This document shows, one piece after another, positions 29,502 through 37,800 of a stretch of DNA of 42,071 bases. The stretch is from assembly GCA_028710685.1 (NCBI GenBank), contig JAQTTQ010000007.1, forward strand, positions 1 to 42,071, read 5' to 3'. Position 1 is the stretch's first letter; every line of letters starts with the position of its first letter. A program made the translations under genes and the position numbers. Below the pieces are notes generated by a model. That model saw only the letters and a list, made by a program, of their open reading frames with translations. It had not been told where the DNA came from and ran no database searches. This DNA is from Candidatus Omnitrophota bacterium. GTDB taxonomy: Bacteria; Omnitrophota; Gorgyraeia; Gygaellales; Profunditerraquicolaceae.

Positions 29502-30729
29502 ATGCTTTCTCTACAACCAACACGGCATTAATCCCCCCTCTGCCCCGGGAAATTACCAATGCCTTATTGATTTTATGTTCTCTGGCTTCCTTACCTATAT
29601 AATTAAGCCCTTGTTTAGCTGGCACATCTAAATTAATTGTCGGAGGGACTAAATTATTCTCCATAGCTAAAATTGTAGTAACCAAATCTACTGCCCCTGA
29701 AGCCCCCAGGAGGTTACCAAACATTGATTTAGGGCAGCTTGCCGGTATACTTTCAGCATTTTTACCGAATACGTTTCTAATAGCTTCTACTTCGGAATTA
29801 TCCCATAAATCTACTGCCAGGCCGTCCAAGCTTATATAATCTATATCCGAAGGCGAAGCTTTCGCATCTGAAAGCGCCTCTTTTATCGCACGGGAGAGCT
29901 CTAATCCCTTAGAATCACAATTAATCCGGTCAACCCCGTCACAAGTCGTAGCGTAACCGGAGATTAAAGCTAAAATATTTGCCTTCCGCGATTTTGCGCG
30001 CTCAATGCTCTCCATTACCACAACCCCGGAGCCTTCTCCGATAACACAACCGCTTCGGTTTTGATCAAAAGGCCTGTAAGCAGATTTGGGGTCAGAATTA
30101 TTTTTGGATAGCGCCCCATAAGTATTGCAGCATAAAAGCGCATAAGGCGTAACCGGCGCCTCCATGCCTCCGGCTAAAATCATATTCAATTTATTCTTGG
30201 CTAAAACCTTCCGGGCATAACCTAAGGCCATTGAAGAACTGGCGCGGTCAGCAACTACTGTCTTGGAAAAGCCTTTTATGCCGTAATAGATAGAAACCTG
30301 TCCTTGCGGTGCAGCGGGAAACCAGGCTGATGCCATATAAGGAGAAACGCCTTCGCGGCCTTCAATATATAAATCCCGCAACTCTGTTTCAGCATAAAGC
30401 CATCCGCCGATGGCATTCCCTAAGAAAATCCCGACTAAATTCGGGTCTTCATTCTTAATGTCAATCCCGGCATCCTGTAAAGCCAGCTCTGAAGCAATTA
30501 AGGCCATATGCGAAAAAGTATCGATTTTCTTCATAAGCCTCTCTGAAATATGGCTATACTTTTCTAAATCGTCTATTTGTCCGGCGATGCGCGAAGGATA
30601 TTTAGAAGAATCAAAACGGGTTATCTCCTTGACAAAAGACCTTCCGCTTTTGATATTTGCCCAGAATTGGCGTTTGCCTATGCCTGAAGGAGAAACTATC
30701 CCTATACCTGTAACAGCAACCTTATCCAT
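29500..30729 (-). CDS. Chain length factor (KS-beta), catalytically dead ketosynthase
   Basis: This 409-residue protein has the thiolase fold of beta-ketoacyl synthases but has lost the catalytic set. The nucleophile position reads DRASSS (Ala163 for Cys), the first His is replaced in LDGLAVD (Asp302 for His) and the second in SMFGNLLGASGA (Asn339 for His); Lys334 remains. In type II polyketide synthases the KS-beta/CLF partner is inactive in this way and sets chain length. Its ATG lies inside the last codons of KS-alpha (8-nt overlap) with SD AAGGAG within that gene, the same coupled arrangement as actinobacterial KS-alpha/CLF pairs. Confidence 0.9.
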   Translation of the reverse strand: MDKVAVTGIGIVSPSGIGKRQFWANIKSGRSFVKEITRFDSSKYPSRIAGQIDDLEKYSHISERLMKKIDTFSHMALIASELALQDAGIDIKNEDPNLVGIFLGNAIGGWLYAETELRDLYIEGREGVSPYMASAWFPAAPQGQVSIYYGIKGFSKTVVADRASSSMALGYARKVLAKNKLNMILAGGMEAPVTPYALLCCNTYGALSKNNSDPKSAYRPFDQNRSGCVIGEGSGVVVMESIERAKSRKANILALISGYATTCDGVDRINCDSKGLELSRAIKEALSDAKASPSDIDYISLDGLAVDLWDNSEVEAIRNVFGKNAESIPASCPKSMFGNLLGASGAVDLVTTILAMENNLVPPTINLDVPAKQGLNYIGKEAREHKINKALVISRGRGGINAVLVVEKA

Positions 30730-31984
30730 TATATCTCCTTAAAACCAATGATGAATGAATCCCCGAAAAACCGCTGCTAGTCTTAAGTATCACGTTAACT
30801 TTCTTCTCTATCGCTTCATTCGGAACGTAATACAAATCACACTGCGGATCCTTCTCTTCCTGATTAATAGTAGGAGGAAGGATGTTTTTCTCAAATATCA
30901 AAGAGGCTACGGTAAGCTCAATGGCGTTAGCCGCTGCCAAAGGATGCCCGATCATGGATTTAAAAGAGCTTATCGGAAGTTTATAGGCATAGTCTCCGAA
31001 GATCTCCTTATAGGCGCTGGTCTCAAATATATCATTCATACGCGTAGATGACCCATGGGCATTAATATAATCTATCTCTTTTGGAGACACCCCGGAATCT
31101 TTTAAGGCTAAGAAAATACAGGTTTCCATCGCCCTTCCGTCAGAAGGAAGGTCAGTCATATGGAAAGCGTTGCAGCTTGTACCAAAACCTAAAACTTCGC
31201 AATAAATCCTGGCATTGCGTTTTAAGGCGTGGTTTAATTCCTCCAAAACTAAGATACCGGCTCCTTCCGATAATACAAACCCGTCGCGTTTATTATCAAA
31301 AGGGCGCGAGGCTTTTTGCGGCTCATCATTATGCGCTGACAAAACATTAACCACATCAAACGCCCCAAAAGTAATAGGCGTTATAGGCGCCTCTGCCGCA
31401 CCGCAAATCATAACATCTTGCTCTCCATCCTGAATTGATTCCAAGCCAAAACCCAAAGAATCTGTTCCGGCAGTACACCCTGTAGAGAGCGTATTACACA
31501 CTCCCTTAAGTTTGTATTTTGATGATAATTCTATCGAAGGGGTATTAAACATAGCCGCGTCATACAAATCCGGGCGGACTAATGAAGGATCAATCGGTTT
31601 TTTACCGTCATCGGTTACAAGCGCAAACTCCTCTTCCATATATTTTGTACCGCAGATAGCATTGGCCAGACAGACGCCGACACGGCGGGAGTCTTCTTTG
31701 CTAAAATCCAAACCACTGTCTTTTATTGCCATATTACCCGCCACTACCCCAAACTGCACATACCTGTCCATGCGCATAACTTCCTGGTGTGTTAATCCTA
31801 ATTTAAAAGGGTCGAAGTCACGTACTTCTGCGGCGATTTTGGTATTAAAAACAGAGATGTCAAAACCATCAACTAATCTCACTCCTGATTTGCCATTGGA
31901 CATACCAGACCAAACTGCTTCTTTCCCTATGCCGTTTGGCGAAATAGTGCCTATCCCGGTTATAACTACTCTACGCTTATCCAT
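30722..31984 (-). CDS. Type II polyketide ketosynthase, KS-alpha
   Basis: This 420-residue condensing enzyme has a complete active site: Cys170 in LSTGCTAGTDS, His310 in INAHGSSTRMND, Lys342 and His347 in FKSMIGHPLAAANA. The STGCTxGxDS nucleophile motif followed by DVMICGAAEAPITPITFGAFD closely follows, from memory, the actinorhodin/tetracenomycin KS-alpha pattern rather than FabF (which has TACSSG). It should form an obligate heterodimer with the CLF encoded next and extend malonyl units on ACP. It starts 4 nt after the TIGR04076-like gene, with a purine-rich SD inside that gene's end. Confidence 0.92.
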   Translation of the reverse strand: MDKRRVVITGIGTISPNGIGKEAVWSGMSNGKSGVRLVDGFDISVFNTKIAAEVRDFDPFKLGLTHQEVMRMDRYVQFGVVAGNMAIKDSGLDFSKEDSRRVGVCLANAICGTKYMEEEFALVTDDGKKPIDPSLVRPDLYDAAMFNTPSIELSSKYKLKGVCNTLSTGCTAGTDSLGFGLESIQDGEQDVMICGAAEAPITPITFGAFDVVNVLSAHNDEPQKASRPFDNKRDGFVLSEGAGILVLEELNHALKRNARIYCEVLGFGTSCNAFHMTDLPSDGRAMETCIFLALKDSGVSPKEIDYINAHGSSTRMNDIFETSAYKEIFGDYAYKLPISSFKSMIGHPLAAANAIELTVASLIFEKNILPPTINQEEKDPQCDLYYVPNEAIEKKVNVILKTSSGFSGIHSSLVLRRYNG

Positions 31985-31988
31985 AAAA

Positions 31989-32588
31989 TTATTTCTTCTC
32001 CTCTTCTACTCTGGTAATTTTAAATACGATATTACCGCCGTCAGGGCAGGTGACCGTATCGATAGAATTTTGGTCTTGCATAAAGAAAAACCGGGCTCCA
32101 AAATTTAAAGCAAAAAGCGCAGGGAAGGCGCAATGAAATGCCGCACCGCAAAATCCGGGGATGCATTTTAGCCCTTGCGTCTGCCACTTATCTCCCTTTT
32201 TATATCCGAATGAACATTTCCCTTGAGCTTTAACTACTTCTATAATCATCTTCTTAGGATTGGGGCCTTTATGGTTAGGGTCTTTAGGGATAACTTCGAC
32301 TTTTCCTTCTTTATCAAATATCTCTGCCTGAAACTCTAGTTTCCCCCCGTCGGGACAGGTGACTAAAAGCGAACGCTGATTATCGCGAAACCCAAACTTC
32401 GCCCCGAAGCTTAAGGCGTATATAACCGGGAATAATGCGTGGGCAAGCCCCAGGCAAAAATGTTTGGGAGGATGAGTAAAATCTTCCAGAATTATCTCAT
32501 CCCCTTTTTTGTAACCATGGTAGCATTCACCGAATACTTTAGTTACGGTAAGCTTTAATTTTGGAAAAGGGGTATTAACCTCATTCAT
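31989..32588 (-). CDS. Protein with two tandem TIGR04076-like domains
   Basis: This 199-residue protein is an internal duplication. Residues about 8-93 and 107-195 both run: V-x-K, G-E/K-C-x-x-G-Y-K-K-G-D, a Cys-containing stretch (FCLGLAHALFPVIYALSFGA; FCGAAFHCAFPALFALNFGA), then TCPDGG and a closing strand. The Cys-Gly-Asp and CPDGG/F-x-I pattern matches my memory of TIGR04076, a small family of unknown function in anaerobes. There is no signal peptide. Each half has at least three conserved Cys, compatible with metal or Fe-S binding. It lies between the PanE-like gene (1 nt gap) and KS-alpha (4 nt). Function unknown. Confidence 0.72.
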   Translation of the reverse strand: MNEVNTPFPKLKLTVTKVFGECYHGYKKGDEIILEDFTHPPKHFCLGLAHALFPVIYALSFGAKFGFRDNQRSLLVTCPDGGKLEFQAEIFDKEGKVEVIPKDPNHKGPNPKKMIIEVVKAQGKCSFGYKKGDKWQTQGLKCIPGFCGAAFHCAFPALFALNFGARFFFMQDQNSIDTVTCPDGGNIVFKITRVEEEKK

Positions 32589-32589
32589 C

Positions 32590-33597
32590 TTAGTTTAAAA
32601 ATATCTTTACGTTGTTCAAAAGCTCCGCCTTGCTGAAGAATTTTTTTGTCTCTTCAACTTCATGCACCATGCCGACTAATTTGCTATTAAGCGCGGAAGA
32701 TAAACCATGATCCTTGGCTATACTGACAAACTCTCCGTTAATATAATCTATCTCCGAAGGCCGGTTGCGTTTAATACTCTGCAAAATTGACCCGAATAAA
32801 GGGTCACGGCTTAATCGTGTCATTATCCCTGAAAACACCTTTGCCGCTTCTTGTGAAGGCATAAAGATAAGCTTAGTTAAGTTTTCCAATGGGAAACCCG
32901 GCAAAGAAGATAATTTTATCCCGGCCTTAGAGATTATATCAAAACCCTCTTTCCAGATACTGATGCTTATGCGGCTGATTTCAGGGTCCAAAAAAGCCTC
33001 CTGCATGCTTACGCCCATTATCGCGGGGATACAATTATTGGCATTAACAAATATCTTTAAATACTTCATCCCTAATATATCCTCGCTTAACACCGTTGGG
33101 AAAGCCTTATCCAAGAGCGCACTCACTGAAAGCATCTTGGAATCCTGCCTTACACCGAATGGGTTGCCTAAAATCCAACTTCCTTCAAAATTATGCACAA
33201 CCTCTCCCGCATTAAGATAAGTTGAACCGAACATAACAATACTAGAAATAATATTTTCTCTTGGCAGATACCTTGAAACAATATTATCCGCACTGACTCC
33301 GTTTTGCGTAGTTACAATTACAGAACCTTGAAGTAACGGAAGGTTACTATTTAAAGCAGCGACGATATCCTGGGTCTTAGTCGCTAAAATAAGGATATCA
33401 GGGCTACAATCCAGTATTTCAGCGGCGGTTATATTGACCTTAAAAGAACCTCTTACCCCTGATATCTTAAGGCCTTTTTTATTAATAGCATAAGTTGCAT
33501 CAGGACGGCCGACCAACAAGACATCTTCACCTTTAAGCTTAAGATAACCAGCTACTAAAGAGCCTATAGCACCTGCTCCGATAACCGCTATTTTCAT
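32590..33597 (-). CDS. PanE/ApbA-type ketopantoate reductase family protein
   Basis: This 335-residue two-domain reductase has an N-terminal Rossmann fold (IAVIGAGAIGSLVAGYL, GxGxxG at 7-12). The TTQNGVSADNI segment and the C-terminal helical domain are typical of 2-dehydropantoate 2-reductases. PanE makes pantoate for CoA and phosphopantetheine. In this operon it could either supply the ACP cofactor pathway or act as a tailoring reductase on the polyketide. The sequence does not decide between them. It starts 3 nt after the PCP_red gene ends. Confidence 0.82.
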   Translation of the reverse strand: MKIAVIGAGAIGSLVAGYLKLKGEDVLLVGRPDATYAINKKGLKISGVRGSFKVNITAAEILDCSPDILILATKTQDIVAALNSNLPLLQGSVIVTTQNGVSADNIVSRYLPRENIISSIVMFGSTYLNAGEVVHNFEGSWILGNPFGVRQDSKMLSVSALLDKAFPTVLSEDILGMKYLKIFVNANNCIPAIMGVSMQEAFLDPEISRISISIWKEGFDIISKAGIKLSSLPGFPLENLTKLIFMPSQEAAKVFSGIMTRLSRDPLFGSILQSIKRNRPSEIDYINGEFVSIAKDHGLSSALNSKLVGMVHEVEETKKFFSKAELLNNVKIFLN

Positions 33598-33600
33598 ACT

Positions 33601-33861
33601 TTAAGATTTGGGGAAACCGTATTTTTTGTAATCAAACCCGGTTTGTTCTAATAATCTTACCATCATACTATAAAATGGGGAGGGGACACCGGAGAAAAAA
33701 GCGGCCAGAACATCCTGCTCCTCTACTTTCGCACAATTTCTTTTACCGGCATTTTCCTCAGCCATTTTTGTCACCGCTTCTTCAGTAATATGCCGGTGGA
33801 AAACTGGTATTTTGGATGTAAACAGCTTAAACTTCTCTTTCGTATTAATATCCCATTCCAT
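33601..33861 (-). CDS. Free-standing PCP_red (protochlorophyllide-reductase C-terminal type) domain
   Basis: This 86-residue protein matches the small helical domain found at the C-terminus of BchB/ChlB (PF08369). The order is W at the start, a helix, KIPVFHRHITEEAVTKMAEENA, and VEEQDVLAAFF, followed by a tail unique to this protein. As a separate protein it has no assigned role, but similar stand-alone copies occur near radical SAM genes. It is the first gene behind the strong promoter at 33930-33958 and so opens the polyketide operon. There is no evidence for bacteriochlorophyll synthesis in the window. Confidence 0.7.
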   Translation of the reverse strand: MEWDINTKEKFKLFTSKIPVFHRHITEEAVTKMAEENAGKRNCAKVEEQDVLAAFFSGVPSPFYSMMVRLLEQTGFDYKKYGFPKS

Positions 33862-33897
33862 AATTTAATAAGGCAAACAGCCCGTATCTTCTCTTAT

Positions 33898-33915
33898 ATA
33901 GTAAAATTTTACTAT
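33898..33915. promoter_or_regulatory. 18-bp perfect palindrome, candidate operator of the polyketide operon
   Basis: ATAGTAAAATTTTACTAT reads the same on both strands and lies at about +8 to +25 relative to the predicted transcription start. The AT-rich arms would make only a weak RNA hairpin, so a dimeric repressor site is more likely than a terminator. Confidence 0.55.
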
Positions 33916-33929
33916 TCTTAAACATTAAT

Positions 33930-33958
33930 ATTTTATAATCTTGGTTGATATGTGTCAA
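33930..33958 (-). promoter_or_regulatory. Promoter of the type II polyketide operon
   Basis: On the minus strand: consensus TTGACA (33958-33953), 17-nt spacer, TAAAAT (33935-33930), giving a start near 33923 and a leader of about 60 nt to the PCP_red ATG at 33861. This 140-nt gap is the only clear regulatory gap upstream of the operon. Confidence 0.75.
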
Positions 33959-34001
33959 GTTAATTTTTAGGGTACAAACCTATTTTAAGAGGGATAAAAA
34001 C

Positions 34002-34502
34002 CTATGTCTTATGGGAAGATACCTTAATTATTGCCTCAGATATAGACTGATTTAAGGAAGCTTCATTGCCTACATCATCCCAGTGGATAAAGATATTTTC
34101 TATGGAAGAAAATCCTTTTTTCTTAAGGAAAGATTTAACATACTTTGAGCACCTTTTAGCGCTTTCCTTAAAGCCATAAACATAAAAACATATCGCTTTT
34201 TTACCTATGGTATTCTTGGTAAGGAGTAGATATTTAGTAACCGGGGCTGAAGGCCTCCCTCCCCATACCGGTATCCCTATGCAAAGCAGGTCATAATCGG
34301 TCAGGTCTGTTTTTACCGGGGCAAGCTTTACAAACATAGGGAACAACCTGTAAAACGTCCGCATAATAATATTCTGCCGGTTATCCATATATTCTATCTG
34401 GGTAATATCGGTTTCGCCCTTTTTGCGTAATGCATCCAGTAATGCATCTGCCAGGCGTGCGGTATTTCCGTAGCGCGAGTAATATACTACCAGGCTTTTC
34501 AT
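34002..34502 (-). CDS. Flavodoxin-family protein
   Basis: This 166-residue FMN-binding-fold protein has the phosphate loop YSRYGNTARLA (residues 8-18) and the IPVWGGRPSAPV segment (about 77-88) around the isoalloxazine ring. It resembles flavodoxin/NAD(P)H:quinone-type single-domain flavoproteins. It could carry electrons to reductive enzymes. It is last in the marR-tolC-mfp-rnd-PII unit, 17 nt after the PII-like gene, with SD GGGGAGG. The polyketide promoter lies just beyond it, so it could in principle supply low-potential electrons to the radical SAM protein there, but this is inference. Confidence 0.82.
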   Translation of the reverse strand: MKSLVVYYSRYGNTARLADALLDALRKKGETDITQIEYMDNRQNIIMRTFYRLFPMFVKLAPVKTDLTDYDLLCIGIPVWGGRPSAPVTKYLLLTKNTIGKKAICFYVYGFKESAKRCSKYVKSFLKKKGFSSIENIFIHWDDVGNEASLNQSISEAIIKVSSHKT

Positions 34503-34519
34503 TATTCCTCCCCTAGGTT

Positions 34520-34810
34520 TTAAGTTACTTCTTCTAACGGCAAGACAAACGCCTTTACCCCTTCATGCCCGATACTCTTTCTCAATTCCCTTACCTTCTC
34601 AATCATCACGTTTGCTTGAGCCTCTTTACAAGCAATATAAAGTATATTGTTTAACCCCGGCCAAATATCGGTCCCTAAATGGCTTCCGCTTGATACGCCA
34701 TCTCCAAGTACGCCAGTAATTTTTGTGTAATTTTTTGATGCCCCTTCAGCCAAAATACCCATTACCTCATCGTCCAAAGCCTCATTATATACAACCATTA
34801 CCATTTTCAT
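34520..34810 (-). CDS. Small PII/CutA-like protein coupled to the RND pump
   Basis: This 96-residue protein has the ferredoxin-like beta-alpha-beta order of PII-type trimers: KMVMVVYNEALDDEVMGILAE, KNYTKITGVLGDG, NNILYIACKEAQANVMIEKVREL, then GVKAFVLPLEEVT. The region around SGSHLGTDIWPG would correspond to a short T-loop. From memory, small PII-like proteins of the DUF3240 kind occur beside heavy-metal and other RND pumps. Its ATG overlaps the pump stop by ATGA, so it is made with the transporter and may gate or sense for it. The ligand is unknown. Confidence 0.65.
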   Translation of the reverse strand: MKMVMVVYNEALDDEVMGILAEGASKNYTKITGVLGDGVSSGSHLGTDIWPGLNNILYIACKEAQANVMIEKVRELRKSIGHEGVKAFVLPLEEVT

Positions 34811-37800
34811 ATTTTTAAAACCTCCTGCGGGATTTTTCTTTTATGGAATATGGCATAGAGCGTCGGGACAAAAAACATGGTAATAAATGTTGAGACCGAT
34901 AAACCGCTTATCATCGTAATCCCCAATGGCTGCCAGGTCTCTGAACCAGTCCCATGCGATAAGGCTAACGGTAAAAGCCCCGCTAAAGTAGTTATCGTAG
35001 TCATCAATACCGGCCTAAGCCTGTCACGTCCGGCGGAAGTTACGGCATCAAACATAGTAAGGCCTCTTGCGCGCAATATATTTATATAGCTGATTAAAAC
35101 TATAGCGTTATTGACAACTATGCCCATAAGCATAACTATGCCTAAAAAGGTATTGATACTTAAATTAGTCCTGGTAGTAACAAAGCCTACTATCACCCCC
35201 ACAAAAGTAAAAGGTATAGAAAACATTACGATAAAAGGATCAAGCAGGGATTCAAATTGCCCGGCCATAACCATATAGACTAAAGATATGCCAAGAATAA
35301 GAAGCAGGGATAAATCCCAGAAAGCTTTCTTCTGTTCATCTGCCTCTCCGCCAAAACTTACAATAATATCCGAAGGTATGGCGACCTTTGTTAATCCCCT
35401 TTTTAAATCCTCGACTATCTTACCGGAAGAGCGTTGGTAAGCGTTGCATTCTACGCTTACTACTCTCTCCCGGTTCAGGCGCTCGATAGTTTCGGGCCCG
35501 CTTGATTCATAGATTTTGGCTATATTGCTTAGCCTGATATGCTTTCTTATCGCACCTTTTGCGCTAGCTGCTTCCTCCAAAGTCTCAAAAGGTACATTAT
35601 CTGCGGGTAGCGGGGCAATGATAGCAAGGTTTCTTATATCCTCTATCTTTGTGCGCGATGATTCTTCAAGCCTGACATATATATCATAGGTCTTGCCTTT
35701 TTCCCTGTATTTGGTAGCGGTTGCTCCTTGTATAAACGTCTTCATGCTCTCTGATATCGTGTACATATCCAAGCCCAGGCTGGCTGCCTTTTCTCTGTCT
35801 ATTTCAATCCTTAATTCCGGGCGGTTTGCTTCTCGCGAAACACTTACATCAACTGCTCCGGGTATTTTTTCAAGGATTAATCTTATTTTTTCTGCTAAGG
35901 CATCGGTCTCCTCAAAAGAATGCCCTATAATATCTAACTGCACAGTCTTGCCACCAGTGCCTGCAATCAACCTGCCCAAAGGATTGCCTGTAGTTATATC
36001 TGTTTTTAAGACTCCGGGGATAAGCTTCACCTTCTCTCGCACTGCCTGCCCTATTTGTTTTACCGATCGCCTTCTTTTTTCTTTTGGGATAAGCTTGGCG
36101 CCGGCTGAGATTATGTGCGTGCCTGAAGACCCTCCCATTAGCCTGCCTACGCCGGTAACAGCCCCGCTTCTTGAATAATAAAAACTTGCCTCAGGGATAT
36201 CCTCTTTAAGAATCCCCTCTATCCTTTGAGCTACTTTATCTGTCTCTTCAATGCGCGTTCCTATGGGCAAATATACGGTAAGGCGCAAATCTCCAGAATC
36301 TTCTTCGGGTATAAACTCATTACCGACTAAAGGAAGCAACAGTATGCTTGAAATAAAAGCTATGGAAAAACCAGCCAATATAAGCTTTTTGTGGCTTAGG
36401 CAAAAACCTAAAGCCTTTGCGTATGCGCTCTCTAAGCTTTTAAACCACCGCTCCGATATGTCATACAGTTTAAGAATATGCTTTCTTTTGTCATCACTGT
36501 TAAAACGCATAAACTTAGAACAGAGCATCGGAGTAAAAGTTAAAGCCGTAAATAATGAAGCTAATAACGCCACTGAAACAACCATAGCCAAAACACCAAA
36601 CATTATGCCGATTACTCCGGGTATAAAAAGCATGGGTAAAAATACAACCACTGTAGTTAACGTTGAAGCTGAAATTGCCAAGAATAATTCTGAAGCCCCA
36701 AAAATAGCCGCCTCGGAAGGCCGGTTTCCCCGCTCCAGCTTTCGATGTATATTATCTACGACTACGATAGCATTATCTACTATCATCCCCGCGGCAATGG
36801 CTAAAGAAGAAAGGCTGATTACGTTTATCGTCCCTTTGCTTAAAAATAAATATATGAAGGTAGCCAGAATCGAAAACGGCAAGGTCAAAGCAATAATTAA
36901 GCTCGGAGTAAAGGCGCGTAAGAAAAACCATACCACTAATATAACCAATAAAATACCCAACCAAACCGACGATTTAAGCGATTTAAGCGAATCTATTATG
37001 TCTTTTGAAGTATCAAATATAATATTTAGCTTTACATCCGCCGGTAGGGTTTTTTCTATTTCTTTGAGCCTGGCCTTCACGCGGCTGGCAACTTCTACCG
37101 TATTCGTACCGTTTTGCTTCTGGACCATAAGCATAATCCCCCGCTGCTTATTAATACGCACATACCCGGTCTCTTCTTTAAAACCATCGTCTATCCTAGC
37201 GACATCTTTTAAATAAATCAGTTTTTTGCCGCGCTTACCTAAAATAACCAAATTAATTTCATCCGGCTTAACAAATTCACCCGGGAGCCGGACAAGATAG
37301 TCAGTCAAGCCTGTCTTTAGGTTACCGACAGGCTGGGTAATATTTTCTTGTTTTAATTTGTTTTGTATATCTAATACGGAAAAGCCATAACCTTCCAAAC
37401 GCTGCCTATCCACCCAAATATTTATCTGCCGCTCTAAGCCGCCTCCCTGGATTTGCACCGTTCCTACTCCGGGTAGCTGTTTTAAAGAATCCCCTATTTT
37501 CTTATCGACGATATCGTAAAGATCCGGGTAACTCTGCCCAGCGGTTATACCTATATAAATAATGGGCATATTTGCAGTATTAAACTTGAATATCATCGGG
37601 TTATCCATTTCATCGGGGATATCAGGAAGGAACCTTTTTGCCCTTTCTATACGGTCACGCACATCATTGGAGGCTTCATCAAGATTTGTCCCCCATATAA
37701 ACTTAAGCCTTATTACTGAAGAACCTTCGGAAGAAGAAGAAGTTATCTTCTCTAATCCCGGGGTTGTGCCCAGCTGATTCTCCAGCTCCTCAGTAACCTT

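Noticed and set aside
29500-31984. The two ketosynthases as ordinary FabF copies of fatty acid synthesis
   Set aside because: One has lost the Cys and both His residues and the other has the STGCTxGxDS motif; the 8-nt overlap and adjacent cyclases fit KS-alpha/CLF.
31512-32108. 198-residue plus-strand ORF opposite KS-alpha
   Set aside because: It is an antisense shadow crossing two real genes; no family resemblance and no start signal.
27982-33861. BchE-like protein plus PCP_red domain as a sign of bacteriochlorophyll synthesis
   Set aside because: No other bch gene is present, the PCP_red domain stands alone, and all neighbours are polyketide-type genes.
36251-37216. 321-residue plus-strand ORF opposite the RND gene
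   Set aside because: It is a shadow of the RND coding sequence, with low-complexity composition and no SD.
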